Assembly: GCF_012985465.1 (NCBI RefSeq)
Contig: NZ_JAAQWN010000002.1
Span: forward strand, 434,001 to 498,000
DNA from: Pseudomonas sp. WS 5079
GTDB lineage: Bacteria > Pseudomonadota > Gammaproteobacteria > Pseudomonadales > Pseudomonadaceae
Direction: 5' to 3'
Length of the DNA stretch: 64,000 bases
Position 1 is the first letter of the stretch; every line of letters starts with the position of its first letter. The translations under genes and the position numbers were made by a program. The notes under the pieces were generated by a model, which worked only from the letters and a program-made list of their open reading frames with translations, was not told where the DNA came from and did not search any database. Shown here one piece after another: positions 1-8,832 of the stretch.

Positions 1-1377
1 AAATCCCCCGGTATCGCTGTTCTGCCGATCAGCCAGGGAAAAGTGCGACTCCAGGGCGGTGCGCGACTGGGGCGTCCTGGCCTGCTCGCTGACCCACTGA
101 TCCATTTTTTCCAGCGAGGCGAACTTGAGAAAAGCCGGCTGGGCATCAGGGATATAGAGAATCTGCACGCCATCCAGCCGACCGTTGACATATTTTGGGG
201 AGCCCTCCCCGGGCAGGGTAAAACGCACAATGTCACTGGATTGAAAACCATTGATATCGAAGGTATGGACCTGGACGTCGCCACTTACCGGGGATTTCGC
301 CTGCAGTTTGTCGACGGTCAGGGGCTGGTCTTCAGCCAATGCCTCACCGGTAACAGCCTTCATCAGCCGTAGATAGTCGCTGTGGGTGAACTCATGCTCG
401 GCCGGCTGCAGCGCCCGCTCAGCCGGTAGCCTGGCCTCCTGGGCCTTGAGTTGCTCGCCGGCCTTATAGATGAATATGCCTTTCTGAACGGTGCGGTAGT
501 CGTCGGCGTGGTCTTTCCAGAAGCTGTGGATTTTTTCGGACATGCTCGTCTGGAAATCGGACTTCCACAGGGCCTTCATGAAGTCCGAAGGCTTCAGGGG
601 GATTTGGTTATGAGCACCGTAGCCGGCTTTTTGGCTTTGCCCGGGGCCGTCTTTATACAAACCTGCTTCCGAGTCCAGAGTGCCGGGAATCCCGTCGTGC
701 TCGGAAAAGTTCTTCAATACCGCGTCGGTCAACGTGATGGATGAAGTGGGCTCTTCCTTCAAGTGTTCCCAACCGGTAACGGTGGCCGCAGATTGTGATG
801 CGTCAAACCGATTCAAATAGGTCTTGTCGGCGTCCACATGGGTTCCGGTCAACTGGAACACAATAGCTTGCGCCAGCTTTTTGGCTTCTTGGCGCACATC
901 GGGAAATGCCACCGCGGTATCCAGCGCAATGGACTTGAACTTGGCTTTCTCCAGATTGGCCCTGGCCACCTGCTCGGTAATGACTGCGTAGGCATTGGAG
1001 ATGGCTGTGGGCTCTAGGGACGATACGGTCTGCCTGAGTTGGGTGAGCTCTTCGCGGTTTTGCGGAACGCTCCAGCCATTGGCGGTGATGTATTGCGCAA
1101 GGCTGATGTGTAGGGTCGGGCCTGAGTGTGGCGCATCCGGCGCCAGGTGGATCTTGGCCGTCTGCAAGGCTGGAAAAATCCGCTCATTGGATATACGGCC
1201 CGTGGTAATGCCTTGCTCCAGGCCGGCCAGTGTCAGGATCAGCGAATTACGGTGGTCCAGGTCACTGCTGCCAGAGGGTGATTGGGTATTGGATACAGGT
1301 TTTGTCGGACTGCTCTCTTGGGCAGCATCGACGAGGTGGTAAGTGGGAAGAGAAAAGTTTCGTATGGGAAAGCTCAT
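1..1377 (-). CDS. Large toxin-like protein, DUF6543/dermonecrotic-toxin N-terminal region (3' end outside window)
   Basis: An open frame of 459 codons runs without a stop from an ATG at 1377 to the window edge, so the C-terminal part is missing. The N-terminus (about residues 20-40) is Ser/Pro-rich and has no signal peptide. Residues 286-299 (FWKDHADDYRTVQK) and 372-387 (HTFDINGFQSSDIVRF), followed by ILYIPD near 406, resemble the N-terminal module of the large Pseudomonas proteins annotated as dermonecrotic-toxin or membrane-targeted effector proteins. That assignment is from memory of the family, not from a search. Codon use is less GC-biased than in the neighbours (ATA, AAA, CGA and TTT are frequent), which may point to transfer. 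There is no adjacent secretion or immunity gene inside the window. The activity of the missing C-terminus cannot be judged. Confidence 0.65.
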   Translation of the reverse strand, partial: MSFPIRNFSLPTYHLVDAAQESSPTKPVSNTQSPSGSSDLDHRNSLILTLAGLEQGITTGRISNERIFPALQTAKIHLAPDAPHSGPTLHISLAQYITANGWSVPQNREELTQLRQTVSSLEPTAISNAYAVITEQVARANLEKAKFKSIALDTAVAFPDVRQEAKKLAQAIVFQLTGTHVDADKTYLNRFDASQSAATVTGWEHLKEEPTSSITLTDAVLKNFSEHDGIPGTLDSEAGLYKDGPGQSQKAGYGAHNQIPLKPSDFMKALWKSDFQTSMSEKIHSFWKDHADDYRTVQKGIFIYKAGEQLKAQEARLPAERALQPAEHEFTHSDYLRLMKAVTGEALAEDQPLTVDKLQAKSPVSGDVQVHTFDINGFQSSDIVRFTLPGEGSPKYVNGRLDGVQILYIPDAQPAFLKFASLEKMDQWVSEQARTPQSRTALESHFSLADRQNSDTGGF

Positions 1378-1580
1378 GGGGTGTGTGCTCCGCACGTCTA
1401 TAGAAGACCGCAGATCAACGGTTGTCGCTCTGTGGCTGTATATATTTAAGTGAGGCGAACGCCGCCCATGATTCCAGCGCCAAGGTATCGGGGCGTGTCC
1501 GCGTGCGGGCAACCGCAACCCGATAGGCAACCGCCTGCTGTCAACGGTACGATGGTTCACCTATCCGCGAGGCTGCCCCC
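1378..1580. other. Intergenic region between divergent toxin-like gene and small membrane protein
   Basis: About 200 bases with no gene. It must hold the promoters of two divergent genes. An AT-rich patch around 1439-1451 (TATATATTTAAG) is the only promoter-like stretch, and no convincing -35/-10 pair could be fixed. Confidence 0.4.
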
Positions 1581-2045
1581 ATGTTCTTCGGTGTTCTACT
1601 GATCATCACCTGGCTGATCCTGCTGCTGCGCTACCCGGCCAGGGCGTTGCCGGTATCCCTCGCCGCCGCTGTGGGCCTGGGCTGCGTGGCGATGTGGGTG
1701 GTCTGGCTGGACAATCGCGAAGCCGCGCAACTGGCGCGCCTGGAGCTGCGCATCAGCTACGCCCCCGACCAGTGCCCCGCCGACCGCCCCTTGCAGCTCA
1801 AGCTGAACAACGGCAACGACGTCCCCCTGACCGAACTGCGCTGGCGCGTCGGCGCCTATGCGCCGGGTGATACGGTGAACCTGGCCGATAACGTCTATGC
1901 TGCCCCGCGCTATCGCGGCCCCGGCGAGCTGCAGGCCGGCGCCACCTGGGAAGATTGCCTGCCGGTGCCGCCACTGCGCCCCGGCTACCGCCCGCATACC
2001 CTGGAGTTTCGCGCCGAACACCTGCAAGGCAGCTTCTCCGACTAA
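1581..2045 (+). CDS. Small membrane-anchored protein of unknown function
   Basis: A 154-residue protein with two hydrophobic segments at the N-terminus (about residues 2-17 and 22-42, separated by RYPAR). It is then followed by a soluble, probably periplasmic domain of about 110 residues. That domain contains two cysteines (in DQCPAD and WEDCLPV) and an immunoglobulin/transglutaminase-like beta pattern ('QLKLNNGNDVPLTEL'). The similarly sized protein in other pseudomonads is often labelled 'multidrug transporter', but nothing here supports transport. It lies 20 bases upstream of the short-chain dehydrogenase and may be co-transcribed with it. Confidence 0.7.
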   Translation: MFFGVLLIITWLILLLRYPARALPVSLAAAVGLGCVAMWVVWLDNREAAQLARLELRISYAPDQCPADRPLQLKLNNGNDVPLTELRWRVGAYAPGDTVNLADNVYAAPRYRGPGELQAGATWEDCLPVPPLRPGYRPHTLEFRAEHLQGSFSD

Positions 2046-2065
2046 CAACCGCACAGGATTGATCC

Positions 2066-2878
2066 ATGCCCAACGTGCTTATCACCGGTTGCTCCAGCGG
2101 CATTGGCCGGGCCCTGGCCGATACCTTCAAAACCGCCGGCTACAACGTATGGGCCAGCGCCCGCCGCCCCGAAGACGTCGCCGCACTCACAACTGCCGGC
2201 TTGCAGGCCGTGCAACTGGACGTCAACGATGGCGCGGCCCTGGCGCAACTGGCTGGACAGGTAGGCGAGCTGGATGTGTTGATCAACAACGCCGGCTACG
2301 GCGCCATGGGCCCGCTGCTCGACGGTGGCACCGAGGCCATGCAGCGCCAGTTCGAGACCAACGTGTTCGCCATCGTCGGCGTGACCCAGGCGCTGTTCCC
2401 CGCCCTGCGCGCACGCAAAGGGCTGGTGGTGAATATCGGCAGTGTGTCCGGGGTGCTGGTCACGCCATTTGCCGGCGCCTACTGCGCTTCCAAGGCCGCC
2501 GTCCATGCCTTGAGCGACGCGTTGCGCATGGAGCTCGCACCGTTTGGCGTGCGGGTCATGGAAGTGCAGCCGGGGGCGATCAACACCCACTTTGCCAAGA
2601 ACGCCGGCACCCAGGCCGAACTGCTGATCAATGAACAATCGCCATGGTGGCCACTGCGCGAAAACATCCGCGCCCGCTCCCAGGCCTCCCAGGACAAACC
2701 GACCCCGGCCAGCGTGCTTGCAGCGGATGTGCTCAAGGCCGTGCAACAGGGCCAACCACCACGCCTGCTGCGCTCGGGCAATGGCAGCCGGGCGTTGCCC
2801 TTGATGGCGGCGCTGCTGCCCAAAGGGTTGTTGGAGAAGGTGTTGAAGAAGCGGTTCGGGCTCAGTGGAGCGCTTTGA
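2066..2878 (+). CDS. SDR family NAD(P)-dependent oxidoreductase
   Basis: A 270-residue classical short-chain dehydrogenase. The Rossmann dinucleotide motif TGCSSGIG is at residues 7-14, the NNAGYG motif is near 74, and the catalytic YxxxK is YCASK near 144. ARR after the second strand (ASARRPEDV) suggests NADP(H) preference. The substrate cannot be told from sequence; relatives act on ketones, sterols or retinol-like compounds. The start ATG at 2066 opens directly on the first beta strand (MPNVLITGCSS). It follows the small membrane protein by 20 bases, which suggests one transcript. Confidence 0.85.
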   Translation: MPNVLITGCSSGIGRALADTFKTAGYNVWASARRPEDVAALTTAGLQAVQLDVNDGAALAQLAGQVGELDVLINNAGYGAMGPLLDGGTEAMQRQFETNVFAIVGVTQALFPALRARKGLVVNIGSVSGVLVTPFAGAYCASKAAVHALSDALRMELAPFGVRVMEVQPGAINTHFAKNAGTQAELLINEQSPWWPLRENIRARSQASQDKPTPASVLAADVLKAVQQGQPPRLLRSGNGSRALPLMAALLPKGLLEKVLKKRFGLSGAL

Positions 2879-2919
2879 TCATTGTGACGAGCGGGCTTGC
2901 CCTCTGCACAGGGGCTTCG

Positions 2920-3774
2920 CTATTTCATGAAATCAATAAACGCCCGCACCTTCAGCGGTAAATGCCGCGTGTCCGGATACAGCGCATACACCCCCTGGGG
3001 CGCGAAGCGATGATCCGGCAACAGGCGTACCAGCCGCCCCGCGTCCAGATCCGCCTGCACCAGCCACTGCGGCAGGACCGCCACGCCATGGCCGCGCACG
3101 GCAAATGCCTGCAGCACGGCAGCACTGTCAACCACCAGCGCACTGGGGCCCGAGCGATATTGATGCTCGCCACCTGCCGGGTCGGTCACGCTCAACTCGG
3201 TCAAGCGGCCATGCCCCAGCTTGGGCAGTTGTTCTAGTTCATCCAGCGTTTGGGCGGTACCCAAACCAGGCGCCGCGACGGCAAATACCTGGTAAGTGGA
3301 TAACTGCACCGCACGATGATTGGAGTCCACCAGGCGCCCCAGCCGGATCGCCACGTCAAACCTTTCGGAGATCAGGTCGGCATGGGTCGAGGATGTGGAT
3401 AAGTGAATGTTGAGGTCCGGGTGCAGGCGGCGAAAACCTTCCACTGCGGGCGCGACCACCGCCAGCGCATATTCAACAGTCGTGGTGATGCGCAACGTGC
3501 CCTTGAGCTGGGCGTGTTCAGAGCGTGCCTCTTCCACCGCCAGCCGTGCTTCTTCGAGCATGCGTGTACAACGCAGGTAGAAACGTTCACCGGCATCGGT
3601 GAGCGCCAGTTGGCGGGTACTGCGGGTGAGCAGGGTGACGCCCAGTTCGGCTTCCAAACGTTTGAGATTGAAGCTGACCACCGCGCGGGTCTGGCCCAGC
3701 AGATCGGCGGCGGCCGTCAGCGAGCCGGCCTCGACCACGGCCTTGAAAGTGTCGAATCGGTCCAGGCTAACCAT
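2920..3774 (-). CDS. LysR family transcriptional regulator
   Basis: A 284-residue LTTR. An N-terminal winged helix (about residues 3-62, SLTAAADLLGQTRAVVSFNLKRLE) is followed by a LysR-type effector-binding domain from about residue 88. The ATG at 3774 was chosen because it gives the usual LTTR N-terminus and has an AGGGGG Shine-Dalgarno 8 bases upstream. An in-frame TTG at 3795 would lie inside the 17-bp palindrome at 3791-3807. It is divergent from the MFS exporter at 3885, the usual layout for an LTTR that controls its neighbour. Its ligand is unknown. Confidence 0.85.
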   Translation of the reverse strand: MVSLDRFDTFKAVVEAGSLTAAADLLGQTRAVVSFNLKRLEAELGVTLLTRSTRQLALTDAGERFYLRCTRMLEEARLAVEEARSEHAQLKGTLRITTTVEYALAVVAPAVEGFRRLHPDLNIHLSTSSTHADLISERFDVAIRLGRLVDSNHRAVQLSTYQVFAVAAPGLGTAQTLDELEQLPKLGHGRLTELSVTDPAGGEHQYRSGPSALVVDSAAVLQAFAVRGHGVAVLPQWLVQADLDAGRLVRLLPDHRFAPQGVYALYPDTRHLPLKVRAFIDFMK

Positions 3775-3790
3775 GGCCACCGCCCCCTTT

Positions 3791-3807
3791 GTCAAAATAT
3801 TTTTGAC
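3791..3807. promoter_or_regulatory. Palindromic operator candidate overlapping MFS promoter -35
   Basis: GTCAAAA-TAT-TTTTGAC is a perfect 7-bp inverted repeat with a 3-bp centre, placed between the divergent LysR and MFS genes. Its right arm overlaps a consensus -35 (TTGACA at 3803-3808) pointing at the MFS gene. The matching -10 near 3827-3832 is weak. This is inferred to be the LysR binding site. Confidence 0.5.
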
Positions 3808-3884
3808 AAACTAACAGGCAAACCCGTGTATCCCAAGCTCTGCGACCGGCCTACCCTGCCAGCCTCAAACGCTGGATCACCCCT

Positions 3885-5072
3885 ATGACCTACCGCTCGA
3901 AAGTCGCCTGGATCTTTTTACTGGGGTTCGCCCTGGACCTGGTGAACATGTTTGTCGCCACCGTCGCCTACCCGGATATCGCCCACGAACTGCAGGCCTC
4001 GGTCACGCAATTGGCGTGGATCAGCAACGCGTACCTGCTCGGCCTGACCCTGATTATCCCGCTGAGCGTCTGGCTCGCCGCAGTGCTGGGCGAGCGGCGG
4101 TTGATCGCCGCGAGCCTGGGGCTGTTTGGCATGGCATCGGTGCTGGTGGGCCAGACCGAATCGATCCAGGCCTTGATCGGCTGGCGGCTGTTGCAAGGCT
4201 TGGGGGGCGGATTGCTGATACCGGTGGGCCAGGCCTTGGCGTACCGACACTTTGCCCCTGGGCAGCGTCACCAACTGACGGCCCGAGTGATGTCGGTGGC
4301 GCTGCTGGTGCCGGCGCTCTCCCCGGCGCTGGGCGGCTTGCTGGTGGACACGGTGTCGTGGCGCTGGATTTTCTACGCCAACCTGCCATTGGTCCTCCTG
4401 ACCCTGCTGCTGGCACTGCTGTGGATAAAACCCGATGTGCCCGCCACCACGCGACCGGCCCTGGCTTTGGGGAGTCTGTTCAACCAGATCCGCCACCCGA
4501 TGCTGCGAGTGGCGATGCTGGTGTATCTGTTCATCCCCGGCGTATTTATCGGCACCAGCCTGATCGCCATCCTCTACCTGCGAGACCTTGGATACGACGC
4601 GACACGCACCGGGGCCTTGATGCTGCCGTGGGCCCTGGCTTCGGCCCTGGCCATCTACCTGAGCAAGCAGTGGTTCAGCCGGTGCGGGCCCAAGCCATTG
4701 CTGCTGGCCGGCATGGCCTTGCAATGCGCCGGCATCCTGCTGCTCAATGCGGCCCAACCCGCCCTGCTGGTGGGCGCCTATGCCCTGATGGGCCTGGGTG
4801 GCAGCCTGTGCAGCAGCACCGCGCAGACCCTGGCCTTTCTGGATATTCCTGCCGAACGCATGGGCCACGCCAGCGCGCTGTGGAATATCAATCGGCAAGT
4901 GAGCTTTTGCCTGGGTGCAGCGGCACTCAGCGCCGTGCTATCGGCCTCGGATTCCTTCACCATGACCTTCTTGATTGCGGCAGCCCTGACACTGCTACCG
5001 CTCTTGGCAGTGCCAAGCCTGGATACCTGCAGGGTTCACGCACTGCTTCACCCTGCCTGCGAGCCTCAATGA
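3885..5072 (+). CDS. MFS transporter (drug:H+ antiporter type)
   Basis: A 395-residue integral membrane protein with about 12 hydrophobic segments. Helix 1 carries LDLVNMFVATVAYPDI, the antiporter-family motif of DHA-type exporters. Motif A-like residues (GERR) follow helix 2 and a GGGLLIPVGQ-type segment lies in helix 4. It is shorter than 14-helix EmrB/QacA proteins. It is probably an exporter of a small toxic or signalling compound in the inner membrane, controlled by the divergent LysR gene. Its TGA overlaps the start of the next gene (ATGA at 5069-5072), so the two are translationally coupled. Confidence 0.85.
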   Translation: MTYRSKVAWIFLLGFALDLVNMFVATVAYPDIAHELQASVTQLAWISNAYLLGLTLIIPLSVWLAAVLGERRLIAASLGLFGMASVLVGQTESIQALIGWRLLQGLGGGLLIPVGQALAYRHFAPGQRHQLTARVMSVALLVPALSPALGGLLVDTVSWRWIFYANLPLVLLTLLLALLWIKPDVPATTRPALALGSLFNQIRHPMLRVAMLVYLFIPGVFIGTSLIAILYLRDLGYDATRTGALMLPWALASALAIYLSKQWFSRCGPKPLLLAGMALQCAGILLLNAAQPALLVGAYALMGLGGSLCSSTAQTLAFLDIPAERMGHASALWNINRQVSFCLGAAALSAVLSASDSFTMTFLIAAALTLLPLLAVPSLDTCRVHALLHPACEPQ

Positions 5073-5476
5073 TGATTGATTACAGCGACTTTTTTGAAGA
5101 AGTGATCCAGACCCACATCGAGATCGAGCAATGGTTTGCCGGCACAGCCCCCGAAGGCACCCTGCAGAACCTGCTGGCGCGCTTCTCCACCGAGTTCAGC
5201 ATGATCGCCCCCGCCACCGGCGCACGGGTCAATACCGCGGGGGTCAAGGCCCTGTTCACGCGCCTGGGTGGTATGCGGCCCGGCTTGAAAATCACCTTGA
5301 GTGAACTGGCGGGCATCGACCGCCATGCACGCGGCGCCACGGTGACCTACCGCGAACACCAGATCGATGCCAGCGGCACGCAAACGGACCGCCGCGCCAC
5401 CGTGGTGTTCGAGAAACAGGCCAGTGGCGCGCTGCTGTGGCGGCACCTGCACGAGACCTATATCCAGGGCCAATAA
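5069..5476 (+). CDS. DUF4440/NTF2-like small protein
   Basis: A 135-residue soluble protein starting at the first of two adjacent ATGs (5069, overlapping the MFS stop). The pattern of N-terminal helices (FFEEVIQTHIEIEQWFAG) followed by a curved beta sheet ending RRATVVFEKQASGALLWRHLHETYI matches the SnoaL/DUF4440 fold. No catalytic residues can be assigned. Coupling to the exporter suggests a role linked to the exported compound, but this is inference. Confidence 0.7.
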   Translation: MMIDYSDFFEEVIQTHIEIEQWFAGTAPEGTLQNLLARFSTEFSMIAPATGARVNTAGVKALFTRLGGMRPGLKITLSELAGIDRHARGATVTYREHQIDASGTQTDRRATVVFEKQASGALLWRHLHETYIQGQ

Positions 5477-5484
5477 CCCTCCCC

Positions 5485-5573
5485 TGTAGGAGCCGGCTTG
5501 CCGGCGATAACGGTGTGTCAGTCAACTGGTGGATGGCTGACAGGCCGCTATCGCCGGCAAGCCAACGCCTACA
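5485..5573. repeat. REPIN (two inverted REP units)
   Basis: TGTAGGAGCCGGCTTGCCGG at 5485-5504 is repeated inverted as CGCCGGCAAGCC...CCTACA ending at 5573, around a variable centre. This is the arrangement of Pseudomonas REP doublets. It separates the NTF2-like gene from the convergent efflux operon. Confidence 0.8.
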
Positions 5574-5576
5574 AGT

Positions 5577-6437
5577 TTAGTGTTGTGCCTGGTTGACGAT
5601 CACCGTGCAGGTGATCCCCGCCGCCAACAACACACCCTGCGGCACTTCATCAATATGAATGCGCACCGGCACTCGCTGGGCCAGGCGTACCCAGTTGAAG
5701 GTCGGGTTCACGTCGGCGATCAGTTCGCGGCTCTCGGGGTTGTCGCGATCGTAGATGCCACGGGAGATGCTTTCTACGTGGCCCTTGAGGGTCTCGCCGC
5801 TCATCAGTTGCATGTCGGCTTTATCACCGACCTTCACATGGGGCAGCTTGGTTTCTTCGAAGAAGCCGTAGACCCAGAACGAGTTCATATCGACTACGGC
5901 CATCTTGGCTTCGCCAATGCGTGCGTAGTCGCCGCGATGCACGTTGAGGTTGGTGACATAGCCGTCTACGGCCGCCAGCACTTGCGTGCGTTTCAAATTC
6001 AGCTCTGCCGCTTCCAGTTGCGCCAGGGCATGTTGGTAGTCGGCCAGGGCCGAGTCGGCGATGTTGCTGGCGTCGTCGCGGTTCTCTTTGGAGATCACCA
6101 GGGCGTCGAGGTCGGCGCGGCGGTGGGCGTTGACCTTGCGCATCTCCCAGGTGGCTTTGCGTGAGGCAACCAAAGATTGCGCCTGCTTGACCGCGATGCG
6201 GTAGTGCTCGGGGTCGATCTGCATCAGTAGGTCGCCCTTTTTCACCAACTGGTTGTCACGCACCGGCACGTCCACCACTTCGCCGGTGACATCCGCGGCC
6301 ACGTTGATGATATCGGCGCGCACCCGGCCATCGCGGGTCCATGGGGTCTGCATGTAATGGACCCATAGGGTACGGCCAATCCAGATCGCCAGGGCCAACA
6401 CCAGCAGGGTTGCGAGCAGGCTGAAAAACTTTTTCAT
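5577..6437 (-). CDS. HlyD/AaeA-like periplasmic adaptor subunit
   Basis: A 286-residue membrane-fusion protein. It has an N-terminal signal-anchor helix (residues 3-24) and the motif TPWTRDGRVRADI seen in the AaeA/EmrA-like group. It also has a biotinyl-lipoyl half domain (VTGEVVDVPVRDNQLVKKGD), a helical hairpin (about 80-150) and a beta-barrel domain. It would bridge the FUSC permease and the outer-membrane channel across the periplasm. It is the last gene of the operon, 10 bases after the DUF1656 gene. Confidence 0.85.
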   Translation of the reverse strand: MKKFFSLLATLLVLALAIWIGRTLWVHYMQTPWTRDGRVRADIINVAADVTGEVVDVPVRDNQLVKKGDLLMQIDPEHYRIAVKQAQSLVASRKATWEMRKVNAHRRADLDALVISKENRDDASNIADSALADYQHALAQLEAAELNLKRTQVLAAVDGYVTNLNVHRGDYARIGEAKMAVVDMNSFWVYGFFEETKLPHVKVGDKADMQLMSGETLKGHVESISRGIYDRDNPESRELIADVNPTFNWVRLAQRVPVRIHIDEVPQGVLLAAGITCTVIVNQAQH

Positions 6438-6447
6438 CGGGGCATTC

Positions 6448-6648
6448 TCAACGGTAGACGGTCAGCGCCATGGCGCCGAAAAGACAGGTGAACAGGCTCA
6501 GGCGCAGCAGCGCCGGGTGCCAGAAAAAACGGTACAGGTCAAAGCCCGCCAGGAACCGATCCAGGGCCCAGGCCAGTCCCGCGGCGATGAAGAACATCAG
6601 GGTCATGGTCGGCATATAGATGCCGTGGAACGCGATTTCACGAGGCAT
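6448..6648 (-). CDS. DUF1656 (AaeX-like) small inner-membrane protein
   Basis: A 66-residue protein with two hydrophobic helices (about 9-27 and 46-64) and the conserved N-terminus MPREIAFHGIYMPTM. In related bacteria this family is encoded between FUSC permeases and their adaptors, as aaeX is in enterobacteria. It overlaps the end of the FUSC gene by 11 bases. Its exact role is unknown; it is probably an accessory subunit. Confidence 0.8.
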   Translation of the reverse strand: MPREIAFHGIYMPTMTLMFFIAAGLAWALDRFLAGFDLYRFFWHPALLRLSLFTCLFGAMALTVYR

Positions 6649-8821
6649 GGGCGACTCCGGAAGGCTTGAAGGCAGCCAGGGGCGATTGCGGGTCCAGCAG
6701 GGAGGTGCGGATAAAGTGCAGGTAGCTTTTCACCCGGCGCAGGGCCGAGGTATCGAAGTGGGGGGCGAAGGGTTCGTCGGTGGCCTGCACGCGGCTGATG
6801 GCGTGATCGACCGCCACCAGCGCGCGCTCCAGGTTGCTCTGGCTCGGTTGCAAAAACAGCCGCACCAGCGAGCGCCCCATCACCCGGATTGCCTGGCGCC
6901 AAGGCTGGGATTGGGCATAGGCCGGGTGCACCGGCAGGATTGCCTGTTCCTTGCGCAACTCAATGATCGCGTGGCCGACCTCCAGCACCACGAACATCCA
7001 GCGCAACAGGTTGCGTTGCACCAGGGGCTGGCCGGCGGCCAGGCCGTAGGCCTGGTGCAGCAGGTCGCGGGTGCGGCTTTCAAAACCCGAGGCCAGGCCC
7101 TTGAGCTTGCCGCTGATGGCATATACCACTTGCTCGCGCAGGTCGCGCTCCAGGCGGCGCCACAGCCACGGGCTGTTGGGCGGCAGGATGATCGCCCCGG
7201 CCGCTGCACACACCAGCATGCCGATGATCATGGCGATGTAGTCGTTGATAAAGGTGTAGGGGTTGTAGATCGTCAGGTTATCCGGCACCGAACCGGTGCT
7301 GAAGAAAATCAGCAAGCCAAGGCCAACCCCGGCGTATTGCGGGCGCGACGAGAGGAACGCGCCGAGCACGATTACCGGGGCGAGCATCACGCAGAGCAAG
7401 GGAAAGCCGTCGATCCAGGGAAACACGAAGAACATTTCGACAAACCCCACCAGCGCGCCGATCAAGGTCCCACAGGCCATCTGGAAGGCCATGCGCTTGG
7501 GGTTTGGCGTGGCGGCCGACAGGCCCACGGTGGCCGCGGCAATCAAGGTCATGGTCGCGCCGCTGGGCCAGGCCGTGGCCACCCAGTAACTGCCCAGTAC
7601 CAGCAGAATGAATGACGCGCGAATCCCCGAGGCGGCGCAGGCCAGCCAGTTGGTTTTCGGGGTGTAGGGCTCGTCCCAATGCTCGCGTTCGTGGCTGTGC
7701 TCGGCCAGGGAGGCGTGGGTCTGCGCGTAGTTGTGCAGGTCATCGACAAAGCGGTACAGCAGCTCATAAGCGGTGTGGAAATCCAACTGCTCGGCATCGC
7801 TGGGGCTGCTCTCCTGGAACATCGCCCGCAGGCTGCGGACCTTGGCCGGCAGGCTCTCCTTGTAGGCCGTCAGTTGGCTCACCAGGCGCGCAGCATCGGG
7901 GCTGGTCAAGGCGCGCCCGCTGAAGCCATCGAGCAACTCGGCCAGGTCCTGCAGGCCGGGCTTGATCGCGGCCACCACATGGTCGGCGGCATCGCTGCGC
8001 AGGCGTTCAAGCAACTGGTGCAGGGCGTTGAACCGGGTGGTGATGCCCATGAATTCGCTGTTCAAGCGACTGAGCCGGCCATTGCGCCGACGCATATGCG
8101 GGTCTTCGAATACGGTGACGCTACGCAGCCCTTCCAGGCCCACGGCTTCGGCGATAAAGCGTACGTTGCTGCTTTCAAAACCTTCACGCTGGCTGCGCCC
8201 GCGCAGGCCATCGGTGACAAACAACGCAAAGGTGCCGAAGCGCTGGTACAAGGCGTTGCGCATCGCCGCGCTGCTGGTTTGCGGCAGGATCGCGGCACTG
8301 ACCAGGGTCGCACACAAAATCCCCAGGGAGATTTCCAGCACCCGCCAGACCGCCGCCATAAAGGCGCCGTCGGGGTGGGCGAGCGCCGGCAGGCCGACCA
8401 TCGCCGCCGTATAGCCGGCCAGTACAAAACCATAGGCGCGAAAGTTACGGTTGCGGGTCGCGCCAGCCGTACACACGCCAACCCAGATCGCCAGCGCGCC
8501 CAGGAACAGCTCGGTGTTTTGCGCAAACAGGGCAATCAGCAACACCATCACCGCCGACCCCGCCAAGGTGCCGAGGAAGCGGTAGAAGCTCTTGGCAAAC
8601 ACCTGGCCGCTTTGCGGTTGCATCACGATAAACACGGTGATCATCGCGGTACGCGGTTGCGGCAGTTCCAGGCGCATGGCCAGCCACAGGGTGAGGAACG
8701 CGGCGATCAGTACTTTGAAGATATACACCCAGGTCACGCCGTCACTGCGCGCCCAGTCGAAAAAGCCACGGCGCCATTCCAGGGAATGCAGCCAACGCAG
8801 CGGTGCAGGCAAGGGAGTCAT
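6638..8821 (-). CDS. FUSC family permease (AaeB-like efflux protein)
   Basis: A 727-residue inner-membrane protein built as two repeats. A hydrophobic bundle spans about residues 30-190 (with ELPQPRTAMITVFIVMQP). A cytoplasmic region follows (about 200-390), then a second bundle (about 395-540) and a C-terminal cytoplasmic domain. This is the architecture of the fusaric-acid resistance/p-hydroxybenzoate exporters. The ATG at 8821 is preferred to a TTG two codons upstream. It sits 11 bases after the outer-membrane channel gene. The likely substrates are aromatic acids or similar weak acids, inferred from the family. Confidence 0.85.
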   Translation of the reverse strand: MTPLPAPLRWLHSLEWRRGFFDWARSDGVTWVYIFKVLIAAFLTLWLAMRLELPQPRTAMITVFIVMQPQSGQVFAKSFYRFLGTLAGSAVMVLLIALFAQNTELFLGALAIWVGVCTAGATRNRNFRAYGFVLAGYTAAMVGLPALAHPDGAFMAAVWRVLEISLGILCATLVSAAILPQTSSAAMRNALYQRFGTFALFVTDGLRGRSQREGFESSNVRFIAEAVGLEGLRSVTVFEDPHMRRRNGRLSRLNSEFMGITTRFNALHQLLERLRSDAADHVVAAIKPGLQDLAELLDGFSGRALTSPDAARLVSQLTAYKESLPAKVRSLRAMFQESSPSDAEQLDFHTAYELLYRFVDDLHNYAQTHASLAEHSHEREHWDEPYTPKTNWLACAASGIRASFILLVLGSYWVATAWPSGATMTLIAAATVGLSAATPNPKRMAFQMACGTLIGALVGFVEMFFVFPWIDGFPLLCVMLAPVIVLGAFLSSRPQYAGVGLGLLIFFSTGSVPDNLTIYNPYTFINDYIAMIIGMLVCAAAGAIILPPNSPWLWRRLERDLREQVVYAISGKLKGLASGFESRTRDLLHQAYGLAAGQPLVQRNLLRWMFVVLEVGHAIIELRKEQAILPVHPAYAQSQPWRQAIRVMGRSLVRLFLQPSQSNLERALVAVDHAISRVQATDEPFAPHFDTSALRRVKSYLHFIRTSLLDPQSPLAAFKPSGVAHAS

Positions 8822-8832
8822 GGGCAACCTGA

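Noticed and set aside
43..1342. Three plus-strand open frames of 97-115 codons across the left end
   Set aside because: They are antisense shadows of the long minus-strand toxin-like frame, have no family resemblance and no supporting ribosome sites.
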